A DNA stretch of 64,000 nucleotides from Shinella sp. UYSO24 (GTDB taxonomy: Bacteria > Pseudomonadota > Alphaproteobacteria > Rhizobiales > Rhizobiaceae), in the NCBI GenBank assembly GCA_902167985.1, contig CABHNZ010000001.1:186001-250000 (forward strand). The letters are read 5' to 3'. Below, in pieces: positions 30,216 to 38,664 of the stretch (positions are counted from its first letter, which is position 1; each line of letters opens with the position of its first letter). The notes under the pieces are model-generated. The model searched no databases. It was not told the DNA's origin and saw only the letters and a program-made list of their open reading frames with translations. Position numbers and translations under genes: made by a program.

Positions 30216-32584
30216 GCGAAGAACAGGACGACGAGATCTCCCACCGCCAGCGCAAGCGGGCAGAACGGGCGGAGCGCGGCATGAATGCCGGCTCGGCCAA
30301 GAAGCCGGCGATCGTTCAGGGTGCGGTGCCGCCTCGCGAAGTCCTGCTCGAATTCATTTCCGATAATCCGGACAAGGCGTCGAAGCGCGAGATCGCCAAG
30401 GCCTTCGGGCTGAAGGGCGATACGCGCGTCGAGCTGAAGGATCTGTTGCGGGTTCTGGAAGAGGAAGGCCTTCTCAACAAGAGCCGCAAGTCGCTTTCGC
30501 GTCCGGGCGCACTGCCGCCCGTGACCGTGCTCGACATCACGACGCGCGACAAGGATGGCGAACTGATCGGCCGGCCGGCGGAATGGCCGGAGGATCTCGG
30601 CGCGGCACCTGCCGTGCTGATCCGCCAGTCGTCAGATCATCGCGGCAAGGGCAAGGCACCGGCCGCGGGTCTCAATGACCGGATCCTCGCCAAGATCTTC
30701 CCGAACAAGGACCGCTCCGGTCCGGCCTATACGGCGCGCGTCATCAAGGTGATCGACAAGCGGCGCGGGGCGGCTCTCGGGGTTATCCACAGGCTTGCCG
30801 ATGGCGAGATGCGGCTTTTGCCGATCGAACGTCGCGGCGAGGAAATGGTGATCGAACCCGACGGGCTCGGCGATGCCAAGGACGGAGATCTGGTCGAGAG
30901 CGAAACCGTTCGCACCGGTCGATTCGGCCTGCCACGGGCACGTGTTCTTTCGGTCGTCGGTTCGGTCGGCTCGGAAAAGGCGATCTCGATGATCGCCATC
31001 TATGCGCATGGCATTCCGCATATCTTCCCGGCCCAAGTCATGGCTGCAGCGGAAGAGGCAAAGCCCGCATCGATGGCAAAGCGCGAGGACTGGCGCTCCC
31101 TGCCGCTCGTCACCATCGACCCTGCCGATGCCAAGGACCATGACGACGCCGTCTATGCGGAAGAAGACCCCTCGCCCGACAATCCGGGTGGCGTGATCGT
31201 CACCGTCGCGATTGCCGATGTCTCCTGGTATATCCGCACCGGCGGCGCGCTCGACCGCGAGGCGCTGAAGCGCGGCAATTCCGTCTATTTCCCCGACCGT
31301 GTCGTGCCGATGCTGCCGGAGCGGATCTCCAACGACCTCTGCTCGCTGCGCGAAGGCGAGGATCGCCCGGCGCTCGCCGTCCGCATGGTCTTCTCCAAGG
31401 AAGGCCGCAAGGCGAGCCATACATTCCATCGCATCATGATGAAGAGTGCGGCAAAACTCTCCTATCAGCAGGCGCAGGCCGCAATCGACGGCAAGCCCGA
31501 CGACAAGGCCGGGCCGCTTCTCGAGCCGATCCTGAAGCCGCTGTGGAACGCCTATGCGATCATGACGCGCGGTCGCGAGCGGCGACAGCCGCTCGAGCTC
31601 AACATGCCGGAACGCAAGATCCTCCTCAAGAAGGACGGAACGGTGGACCGCGTATTCGTGCCGGACCGTCTCGACGCCCACAAGCTGATCGAAGAGATGA
31701 TGATCCAGGCGAATGTCTGCGCCGCGGAGACGCTTGAGAAGAAGAAGCAGTCGCTGATCTACCGCATCCATGACGGCCCCTCGATGGCCAAGCAGGAGAC
31801 GCTGCGCGAGTTTCTCGCGACGCTCGGCATTCCGATGGCGAAGGGCGGGCAGATGCGCGCCAACTCGTTCAACGGCATTCTCTCCAAGGCCGAGGGCACC
31901 GCCCATGAGGTGATGGTCAACGAAATGGTGCTGCGCTCGCAGAGCCAGGCCGTCTACAGCCCGGACAATATCGGCCATTTCGGCCTCAACCTGATGAAAT
32001 ACGCGCATTTCACCTCGCCGATCCGCCGTTATGCCGACCTTATCGTGCATCGCGCGCTGGTCGGGTCGCTCGGCCTTGGCGAAGGCGGCATCACGATCGA
32101 GGAAGAGGCGCAGCTCGAGGATATCGCAGCAGAAATCTCGACCTTCGAGCGGCGGGCCATGGCGGCCGAGCGCGACACGATCAACCGGCTGATCGCCCAT
32201 CACCTGTCGACGCGGATCGGTGAGGAGTTCGAAGGCCGTGTCTCGGGTGTCACCAAGGCCGGCCTGTTCATCTCGCTGCCGACATTCGGTGCCGACGGGT
32301 TCATCCCGGTCTCGACGATCGGCAATGACTATTACATCTATGACGAGGCGCATCAGGCGCTTTCGGGCGAGCGCAGCGGGCTTGGATACCAGCTTGGCGA
32401 TACCGTCGATGTGCGACTGAAGGAGGCGGTTCCGCTTGCCGGATCGCTGCTCTTCGAAATGCTGAGCGAAGGCAAGAAACTGCCGACGGCGACCCGTTCG
32501 TTCCACAAGTCGGGCCGGCGCGACCGCTCCGGCGGACGGCCGAAGCAGCCGGGCACGCGCCCGCCGCGCGGTCGTCGGCGCTAA
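30212..32584 (+). CDS. rnr: Ribonuclease R
   Basis: A 3'-5' exoribonuclease that degrades structured RNA and takes part in rRNA quality control. It is intact, 790 residues, with a winged-helix N-terminus (KREIAKAFGLKGDTRVELKD), cold-shock domains, the RNB catalytic domain with TIDPADAKDHDDAVYAEE near residue 300, HFTSPIRRYADLIVHRAL near 600, a C-terminal S1 domain and an Arg-rich tail. The GTG start overlaps the topA stop (GTGA), so the two are translationally coupled. Confidence 0.95.
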   Translation: MSEEQDDEISHRQRKRAERAERGMNAGSAKKPAIVQGAVPPREVLLEFISDNPDKASKREIAKAFGLKGDTRVELKDLLRVLEEEGLLNKSRKSLSRPGALPPVTVLDITTRDKDGELIGRPAEWPEDLGAAPAVLIRQSSDHRGKGKAPAAGLNDRILAKIFPNKDRSGPAYTARVIKVIDKRRGAALGVIHRLADGEMRLLPIERRGEEMVIEPDGLGDAKDGDLVESETVRTGRFGLPRARVLSVVGSVGSEKAISMIAIYAHGIPHIFPAQVMAAAEEAKPASMAKREDWRSLPLVTIDPADAKDHDDAVYAEEDPSPDNPGGVIVTVAIADVSWYIRTGGALDREALKRGNSVYFPDRVVPMLPERISNDLCSLREGEDRPALAVRMVFSKEGRKASHTFHRIMMKSAAKLSYQQAQAAIDGKPDDKAGPLLEPILKPLWNAYAIMTRGRERRQPLELNMPERKILLKKDGTVDRVFVPDRLDAHKLIEEMMIQANVCAAETLEKKKQSLIYRIHDGPSMAKQETLREFLATLGIPMAKGGQMRANSFNGILSKAEGTAHEVMVNEMVLRSQSQAVYSPDNIGHFGLNLMKYAHFTSPIRRYADLIVHRALVGSLGLGEGGITIEEEAQLEDIAAEISTFERRAMAAERDTINRLIAHHLSTRIGEEFEGRVSGVTKAGLFISLPTFGADGFIPVSTIGNDYYIYDEAHQALSGERSGLGYQLGDTVDVRLKEAVPLAGSLLFEMLSEGKKLPTATRSFHKSGRRDRSGGRPKQPGTRPPRGRRR

Positions 32585-32592
32585 GATAACAA

Positions 32593-32614
32593 CCGGGGCT
32601 TTTCGGAGCCCCGG
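32593..32614 (+). terminator. Hairpin after rnr
   Basis: CCGGGGCT (32593-32600) pairs with AGCCCCGG (32607-32614) around a 6-base loop, eight bases after the rnr stop. No T-run follows, so it may protect the 3' end or attenuate rather than fully terminate. Confidence 0.5.
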
Positions 32615-32642
32615 CACAGGCTTTGAACGGGAGGTCGGGCCG

Positions 32643-33110
32643 GTGGTAAAGACGAATGAAACCGATATCGCCCGCTTCGGCGGGACGACCGGCGGCGAAC
32701 GCCAGCTCGGCCGCTCCATCCGGCGCGGGCTTTCCTGCCGCTGCCCCGCCTGCGGCAAGGGCCGCCTCTTCCGCGCTTTCCTGAAACCTGTCGATCAATG
32801 CGCGCATTGCGGCGAGGATCTTTCCCACCAGCGCGCCGACGATCTTCCCGCCTATATCGTCATCGTCATTGTCGGGCATGTGCTTCTTGGCGGCTATCTG
32901 CTGACCGACATGGTGTTCCGCATCTCGCCCTTCCTCCATATGGCGATCTGGGCGCCGATCGCCGTCATCTGCGCCATCGCCGTCATCCAGCCGGTCAAGG
33001 GCGGCGTGATCGGGCTGCAATGGGCGCTGCGCATGCATGGTTTCGGCGAGGACGGCATTATCAAGGGCGGAGACGGGCCGGAAAGCGGCCGCGGAGGCCC
33101 GGTCTCCTGA
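32643..33110 (+). CDS. DUF983 family membrane protein
   Basis: A 155-residue protein with an N-terminal zinc-ribbon-like pair, CRCPACGKGRLF and CAHCGEDLSHQRADD, and two membrane helices (about residues 72-92 and 100-122). This is the DUF983 layout, conserved downstream of rnr in Rhizobiales; its function is unknown. A GTG start is chosen with a GGGAGGTCGGG stretch a few bases upstream. Confidence 0.82.
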   Translation: MVKTNETDIARFGGTTGGERQLGRSIRRGLSCRCPACGKGRLFRAFLKPVDQCAHCGEDLSHQRADDLPAYIVIVIVGHVLLGGYLLTDMVFRISPFLHMAIWAPIAVICAIAVIQPVKGGVIGLQWALRMHGFGEDGIIKGGDGPESGRGGPVS

Positions 33111-33379
33111 TGGCAGCACGTCGCTTTGTCACCCGATTCTTACCCTATCGTCACATGTGGACGGGCATCGATATGTCATGGCTCAAGGACGGAAGGGAAC
33201 TTCATTGGCTTCAATGGCTTGACACGAAGGCGCGTTACAGTCTGAAACTCCCGGCAATCGCGCGTTACATTCCGGAGGACGTGATAAAGCTGATGGCGAC
33301 CAGAACTGCCCCTTCCGTCGGCGACCATGCCTCCGATCCATTGATGCGTACGGGACGCACCGTCTCCAGCCGACTGTAA
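33110..33379 (+). CDS. Doubtful 89-residue open frame
   Basis: The frame begins within the stop codon of the DUF983 gene (TGATG), which favours coupling, and ends 10 bases before the MFS gene. The product (MAARRFVTRFLPYRHMWTG at the start) matches nothing I know and its codon use is unlike its neighbours. In relatives I recall a NUDIX gene at this place. It may be non-coding and hold the MFS promoter (CTTGACA near 33219). Confidence 0.25.
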   Translation: MAARRFVTRFLPYRHMWTGIDMSWLKDGRELHWLQWLDTKARYSLKLPAIARYIPEDVIKLMATRTAPSVGDHASDPLMRTGRTVSSRL

Positions 33380-33389
33380 GGAAATTTGC

Positions 33390-34648
33390 ATGCCTCAGCC
33401 GACGACCGACGCCAACGGCCATGTCGAGACGATCCATTGGCCTTCGCTGATCGCCGCCATTTCCGCCATCAGTGCCGTCGGCCTTGCCATTGGCATGGGC
33501 CTGCCGCTGCTCAGCATCATTCTGGAGCGGCGCGGTATCTCCTCGACGCTGATCGGCCTCAATGCCGCCATGGCCGGCGTCGCCTCCATGGTTGCCGCGC
33601 CGATCACCACCAAGATCGCCCATCACTGCGGCGTGGCGCAGGCGATGATGCTTGCCGTCGTCGTGGCGGCACTCAGCGCGATCGGCTTCTACTATGCCGA
33701 TGAATTCTGGATGTGGTTTCCGCTGCGCTTCACCTTCCATGGGGCAACCACCACGCTCTTCATCCTGTCGGAATTCTGGATCAATGATGCGGCGCCACCG
33801 CGGCGCCGCGGCCTCGTCCTCGGCATCTATGCAACGGTGCTTGCCATCGGTTTTGCCGTTGGGCCGCTGTTGTTTTCCGCGCTCGGCAGCGAAGGCGTGC
33901 TGCCCTTCCTCGTCGGCGCACTGGTCATCATGGCGGCGATCATTCCGATCTATCTTGCGCGCAATGAAAGCCCGGTGCTCGACAGCAAGCCCGATCGGCA
34001 TTTCTTCCACTATATCCTGCTGGTGCCGACGGCGACCGCTGCCGTCTTCGCCTTCGGTGCGGTTTCGGCAGGCGGGCTTTCGCTATTCCCCATCTATGCG
34101 CTGCGCTCGGCGCTTACCGAATCGCAGACCGCGGTTCTGCTGACGATCATGGGGATCGGCAATATGGCGTTCCAGATCCCGCTCGGGATCATCTCCGACA
34201 AGATGCATGACAGGCGTCCGCTGCTTGCCGGCATGGCCGTGCTCGGCGTGATCGGTTCGCTCACCCTGCCCTTCCTGATCGGCCAGTGGCAACTAATGGC
34301 GGTTGTCCTGTTTTCTGGGGCGGCTGCGTCTCAGGGCTTTATACGGTGGGCCTTGCGCATCTCGGCTCACGCCTCAGCGGCGCGGATCTGGCGGCCGCCA
34401 ATGCGGCCTTCGTGTTCTGCTATGCGATCGGCACCGTGGCTGGTCCGCAGGGCATTGGCGCCGCCATGGACCTTGCGGGAACCAGTGGTTTTGCCTGGGC
34501 GCTGGCCGGTTTCTTCGGCTTTTACGTGCTTGTCGTCGTGTGCCGACCGCTTTTCCCGCGAAACAGAGTTGACTTTTCGGCCGCGATTTGTAATTTCGCG
34601 CCAGATTTAGCCGTGGGCCTCCTGCGTCCGCGGCTTCACTTTTCTTAG
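33390..34648 (+). CDS. Major facilitator superfamily transporter (frame break near 34311)
   Basis: A 12-helix transporter of 419 residues after repair. The first half has [19 protein letters not shown] and the loop [18 protein letters not shown]; the second starts near [17 protein letters not shown]. One T is missing from the run at 34311-34314 ([17 protein letters not shown]). The layout resembles YfcJ/YcaD-like sugar or drug exporters, but no substrate can be inferred. The last 20 or so residues look atypical, so the exact end is less certain. Confidence 0.85.
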
Positions 34649-34661
34649 AGGCAGAACGACC

Positions 34662-34829
34662 ATGGCGAAAGCTACGACTATCAAGATCAAGCTGTTGTCG
34701 ACGGCTGATACCGGCTTCTTCTACGTCACGACGAAGAACAGCCGCACGATGACCGACAAGATGACCAAGACCAAGTACGACCCGGTCGTCAAGAAGCACG
34801 TCGAGTTCAAGGAAACCAAGATCAAGTAA
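34662..34829 (+). CDS. rpmG: 50S ribosomal protein L33
   Basis: A 55-residue protein, starting [20 protein letters not shown] and ending ETKIK. The central VTTKNSRTM and the [12 protein letters not shown] stretch are the L33 signature; the zinc-binding cysteines are absent, as in the C-minus form of most proteobacteria. It is followed by a strong terminator and probably has its own promoter. Confidence 0.96.
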   Translation: MAKATTIKIKLLSTADTGFFYVTTKNSRTMTDKMTKTKYDPVVKKHVEFKETKIK

Positions 34830-34854
34830 TTCTTGATCTTTCGGTTCTGAAGAT

Positions 34855-34890
34855 GGGCGCAGGCCGATAAGGCCATGCGCCCTTTCTTTT
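34855..34890 (+). terminator. Intrinsic terminator after rpmG
   Basis: GGGCGCA pairs with TGCGCCC, with an inner GGCC/GGCC stem, followed by TTTCTTTT. It starts 26 bases past the rpmG stop. Confidence 0.92.
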
Positions 34891-35680
34891 GCGCGCGATT
34901 CGGCCGCTGCGGCTCTCGACGCCGGCACGTAGGTGCCCGCCCCTACCCCGCAAGCTTCGCGCAAGCCTGATGTGCAACGATCTTCATGTTCGCAGCGGAA
35001 TGAGTGCAGGCATCGGTCGACGGGGAGCAATCCGGTCGCAATAGCAGCATAAGCAGATTTCCCAGCCTCTGCCTTACGGGCGACTCACTTTTCCGTCAGG
35101 CTGGCTTTATCAGGCATTTCGGTCACCAGGGCAGGCCGACAAGGGACAGGCCGGCATCTCGACATTGATGCCCGGAGATGACACGGCCACGCATAAGCAG
35201 CAGTCATTACAGTTAAGCGAAATAGCATGCCTAAAATGCGAAACGCCGCTGCTCTGGAGAGCAACGGCGCTTCGAATTGGGGGTCGACCAGCTTGCAATG
35301 ACGGCACGAGGAACCGTATTTGGCTTGCCTGCCAGTCGACCGACCCCACGACCCAGGAGATGCGGCGGACCTGAGCATCATGGGGTATTCGTTCCCTTTA
35401 CGGGAAACTGTATTCCTGTGACTTAAAAATTGCTCAAAACGAAAAGAAAATCAACATAATCTTAACAAGCTGCCAGATCTCTCGCGCTTGTTGGTTAAAA
35501 TTGGCTCACGAAACCTCCGATCGGAGCCATTTTCACCGTTCGTCTTGCCTCTCCTCGCAAGACCCATTGCCGATATAGACTTATTTTTCAAGAAGGCGGC
35601 GGTTCCGTCAAGCGGAATCAGATCAAATCCGCATCAAATGCCAGTGAAATCGGCATTATCACCCGGAAATTTCGCTTCAA
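34891..35680. other. 790-base non-coding interval with several stem-loops
   Basis: No credible gene is seen between the rpmG terminator and the end of pleD. Short frames exist on both strands but lack ribosome sites and normal codon use. Structures include a hairpin at 35244-35269, a 7-bp repeat GGTCGAC/GTCGACC (35282-35288 and 35335-35341), TTCCC/GGGAA (35392-35406), and AACAAGC/GCTTGTT near 35463-35491, which on the minus strand is followed by a T-rich stretch and may terminate the divK-pleD transcript. From 35400 to 35480 the sequence is AT-rich. A small RNA gene or a mosaic repeat is possible. Confidence 0.5.
35244..35269. repeat. Stem-loop CGCCG-TGCTCT / AGAGCA-CGGCG
   Basis: CGCCG-C-TGCTCT and AGAGCA-A-CGGCG pair around a GG loop, 11 base pairs with one mismatch. 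It lies in the middle of the large non-coding interval and could belong to a structured RNA or an intergenic repeat. Confidence 0.5.
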
Positions 35681-37057
35681 TCAGGCTGCGGCGGCGACGA
35701 CGCGGTTCCGGCCGCCATTTTTTGCCTCATAAAGTGCACGGTCGGCCTGCTTGAGCAGTTGTTCCGGCGTTTCAGCACCATTGCCTGTCGAGGAAATACC
35801 AAGCGAGGCGGTAATGTTCAGCGCGATGCCACTATCCTTGAGGATGAATGGGGTGCGCTCGATCATGCCGCGCAGGCGCTCGGCGATCAGGGCGGCGGTG
35901 GCACCATCAGTATCCGGCATGACGACGACGAATTCCTCGCCGCCGAAGCGGCAGGCGAGATCGGCACCGCGCACAGTCGAGCGGATGCGGCTGGCGAATT
36001 CGCGCAGCACGGCGTCACCGGCATCATGGCCGTAAGTGTCATTGACCAACTTGAACCGATCGATATCCGTCATGCAGACGGACAGCGGGCGTCCACGCAG
36101 AGCAGCACGGTTGAACAGCGCCTTCAGGTGATTGTCGAGATAGCGGCGATTGTGCAGCCCGGTCAGCGGATCGGTGACGGCCAGCTCGATCGTCTGGCGA
36201 ACGCTGGTGCGCAGACGGTCGTTATAGCGCTTGCGCTTGATCTGGGTGAGCGTGCGGGCGATCAGCTCATTCGGATCGAGCGGGCGGACGATATAATCGT
36301 TGATGCCGAGGTCGAGCGCGCGGACGATGACATCCTCGTCGCCCAGTTCCGTCACAAGCAGGATGGGCAGGAAACGCGTGCGCTCCAGCGAGCGAAGCTG
36401 CGAGCAGAGCCTGAGCGGATCATAGTCATCAAGATTGGCATTGACGATGACGAGATCGACCGGCGTTTCGGCTGCCTCGAACAGGGCGGCCTGGGCATCC
36501 GACATGGCGGTGACTTCGGCAATCGGCTTCAATGCCTTGATGATGCGCTCCTGCGACGAGGCACGGCTATCGACCAGCAGCACGCTGCCAAGCTCCTCGC
36601 GGCCATCGGCGCCGCGCAGCAGATCGTCGGTCGGCAGATTGAGGTCGGTCGCGGTATCGGCGCGGATGCGCAATTCGTCGCTCAGCGTCTTCAGGCGCAC
36701 GAGGCTCTTCACGCGCGCAATGAGCTGGAGGTCGTTGACCGGCTTGGTCAGGAAGTCGTCGGCGCCGGCCTTGAGGCCACGCACACGATCCGAGGGCTGG
36801 TCGAGCGCCGTGACCATGACGACGGGGATATGGGCGGTGCGCGGATTGGCTTTCAGCCGTTCGCAGACTTCGAAGCCGTCGATACCGGGCATCATGATAT
36901 CGAGGAGGATGACGTCGACATGGGTCTGGTCGCATATGGCGAGCGCCTTGTAACCGTCAGAGGCAGTCAGAACGTCGAAATATTCGGCCAGAAGCCGCGC
37001 TTCGAGCAGCTTGACGTTGGCGGGAATGTCATCGACCACAAGTATCCGTGCCGTCAT
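35681..37057 (-). CDS. pleD: Response regulator with diguanylate cyclase domain PleD
   Basis: PleD makes cyclic di-GMP and drives cell-pole development in Caulobacter; in rhizobia it belongs to the same DivK/DivJ/PleC network. The 458-residue protein is intact: a first receiver domain with phospho-acceptor Asp53 (ILLDIMMPG), a second receiver-like domain (about 155-280) that lacks a clear acceptor (VIVNANLDD), and a GGDEF domain with active site GGEEF and the inhibitory site RGAD five residues before it. It lies 12 bases behind divK. Confidence 0.95.
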   Translation of the reverse strand: MTARILVVDDIPANVKLLEARLLAEYFDVLTASDGYKALAICDQTHVDVILLDIMMPGIDGFEVCERLKANPRTAHIPVVMVTALDQPSDRVRGLKAGADDFLTKPVNDLQLIARVKSLVRLKTLSDELRIRADTATDLNLPTDDLLRGADGREELGSVLLVDSRASSQERIIKALKPIAEVTAMSDAQAALFEAAETPVDLVIVNANLDDYDPLRLCSQLRSLERTRFLPILLVTELGDEDVIVRALDLGINDYIVRPLDPNELIARTLTQIKRKRYNDRLRTSVRQTIELAVTDPLTGLHNRRYLDNHLKALFNRAALRGRPLSVCMTDIDRFKLVNDTYGHDAGDAVLREFASRIRSTVRGADLACRFGGEEFVVVMPDTDGATAALIAERLRGMIERTPFILKDSGIALNITASLGISSTGNGAETPEQLLKQADRALYEAKNGGRNRVVAAAA

Positions 37058-37069
37058 GGTCGCCTCTCC

Positions 37070-37447
37070 TTACGCGTCGCCCAGGTAAGTCTTGATCGTC
37101 TCGATGAATTTCGGCACCGAGATCGGCTTGGAGACATAGGCCTCGCAACCGCCCTGGCGGATCCTCTCCTCGTCACCCTTCATGGCAAAGGCGGTGACGG
37201 CGATGACCGGGATGACATGCAGTTCGTCATCTTCCTTCAGCCATTTGGTGACTTCGAGCCCGGAGACTTCCGGCAGCTGGATATCCATCAGGATAAGATC
37301 CGGACGGTGCTTGCGGGCGAGATCGAGCGCTTCCATGCCGTTGCGGGTCTGGATCGTGTCATATCCCGATGCTTCGATCAGGTCGCGGAAGAGCTTCATG
37401 TTCAGCTCGTTGTCCTCGACGATCATCACCCGTTTGGGCATTGCCAT
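37070..37447 (-). CDS. divK: Single-domain response regulator DivK
   Basis: DivK is the essential polarity regulator that inhibits CckA-CtrA signalling when phosphorylated. The 125-residue protein is one receiver domain with the acidic pair in IVEDNELNM, the phospho-acceptor Asp in [13 protein letters not shown], a Thr in [12 protein letters not shown] and the Lys in YVSKPISV. The first ATG has AGGGG five bases upstream; a second ATG two codons later would give the Caulobacter numbering (Asp53). divK-pleD is the conserved two-gene operon. Confidence 0.95.
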   Translation of the reverse strand: MAMPKRVMIVEDNELNMKLFRDLIEASGYDTIQTRNGMEALDLARKHRPDLILMDIQLPEVSGLEVTKWLKEDDELHVIPVIAVTAFAMKGDEERIRQGGCEAYVSKPISVPKFIETIKTYLGDA

Positions 37448-37574
37448 TCCAACCCCTAAATCCCGCCTTGCCAGCGGACCTTCAGTCTATAAGCTCGCGC
37501 AACAGTCGATTCCACGACGCCTCTCGCGTTCACGCTAAAGCGATTTGGTTGAAAAAAAGGTAACTTCGGACACA

Positions 37575-37877
37575 ATGCGCGTACAAAGCACGAAAGACCA
37601 TGGCAGCACTGCCGAGGAAACCGCCGCCACGATCCTGACGTGGCTTGCCGGCGAACCGGATATGCTCGGCCGCTTTCTGGCATTATCGGGCGTGCAGCCG
37701 GGGCAATTGCGCGCTGCCATCAACGATCCGGGCTTTCTGGCCGGCATGCTCGACTTCCTGATGCAGCACGAACCGACACTTCTGCAATTCTGCGAGGCGA
37801 CGGACACCAAGCCGGAGGCCGTGATGGCGGCAGCCTATCACTATTCCAAACCCGGCCTCGATTCAGGAGAGATCTGA
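37575..37877 (+). CDS. DUF3572 family protein
   Basis: A 100-residue helical protein, STAEETAATILTWLAGEPDM near the start and LAGMLDFLMQHEPTLLQFCE in the middle, of a family confined to Alphaproteobacteria and without known function. It is divergent from divK and followed one base later by the HAD gene, with which it is probably cotranscribed. An upstream in-frame start at 37545 is possible. Confidence 0.8.
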   Translation: MRVQSTKDHGSTAEETAATILTWLAGEPDMLGRFLALSGVQPGQLRAAINDPGFLAGMLDFLMQHEPTLLQFCEATDTKPEAVMAAAYHYSKPGLDSGEI

Positions 37878-37878
37878 G

Positions 37879-38541
37879 ATGAGCGAGATCCTCGACCTTT
37901 CCCATGTGCGCCTTGCCGACCGGCCGCTGATCGTCTGCGACGTCGATGACGTGGTTCTGGATTTCGCCGCGCCGTTCCAGAGCTTCCTGCATAGCGAGGG
38001 CCATGAGTTCCTGCCGCGCTCTTTCCGGCTCACCGGCAATATCATCTCGATGCGCGACAAGGTGGCGATCGAGCCGCTTGCGGTGCGCAAGCTGATCGAG
38101 GCATTCTTCGAGGCGCAGGAGCAATGGCAATCGCCGACGCTCAAGGTTGCCGAGACGCTGACCGCCCTTTCCGCCGATGCCGACGTGGTGTTCCTGACCG
38201 CCATGCCGCCGCGTTATGCCGAGCAGCGGCGCAGGCTTCTCGACAAGCTCCACCTGCCCTTCCCGCTGATTGCAAGCGAAGAGCCGAAGGGCCCGATCAT
38301 GCGCCGGCTTCATGCGGAACGGAGCCTGCCGTCGGTGTTCATCGACGACATGGCGCATAACCTGCATTCGGTTCGCGATCACATGGACGATTGCCTGCTG
38401 TTGCACATGATGCCCGATTCACCGCTGCACAAGCTCGCCCCCAGGCCGGAAGGCAATGTGCTGCGCGCCAGCGACTGGCGTCATGCAGAAAGCCTGATCC
38501 GCGCCCATATCCGCCGCAACAGTGCGCCGCGGGCGCATTGA
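37879..38541 (+). CDS. HAD-superfamily hydrolase-like protein
   Basis: A 220-residue protein with HAD motif I in LIVCDVDDVVLDF (near residue 18; D-x-D), motif II in DVVFLTAMPP and motif IV in SVFIDDMAHN. The helical insert between them is a small cap. Members are phosphatases or phosphotransferases; no substrate can be assigned. Conserved next to DUF3572 in the family, as far as I recall. Confidence 0.8.
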   Translation: MSEILDLSHVRLADRPLIVCDVDDVVLDFAAPFQSFLHSEGHEFLPRSFRLTGNIISMRDKVAIEPLAVRKLIEAFFEAQEQWQSPTLKVAETLTALSADADVVFLTAMPPRYAEQRRRLLDKLHLPFPLIASEEPKGPIMRRLHAERSLPSVFIDDMAHNLHSVRDHMDDCLLLHMMPDSPLHKLAPRPEGNVLRASDWRHAESLIRAHIRRNSAPRAH

Positions 38542-38631
38542 AGGCTCTACGCTGAATGAGCCGGAACGCGGATCTGGAAGACGCAAAAGGCGGGCTTGAG
38601 AAAGGCCCGCTTCCGGCCTATGGTCGCGAGT

Positions 38632-38646
38632 GTTCAACCTTTGTTC
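38632..38646 (+). promoter_or_regulatory. LexA (SOS) box GTTC-N7-GTTC before dinB
   Basis: GTTCAACCTTTGTTC is an exact match to the alphaproteobacterial LexA operator GTTC-N7-GTTC. It ends 18 bases before the dinB start codon. The position is where LexA would block transcription, so dinB is expected to be induced by DNA damage. Confidence 0.82.
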
Positions 38647-38664
38647 CAAAGCCGACGCCACGCC

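Noticed and set aside
35085..35381. Overlapping short frames on both strands in the rpmG-pleD interval
   Set aside because: No ribosome sites, odd codon use, rich in Cys, Arg and Ser, and they overlap hairpins; the stretch looks like RNA or a repeat rather than protein-coding.
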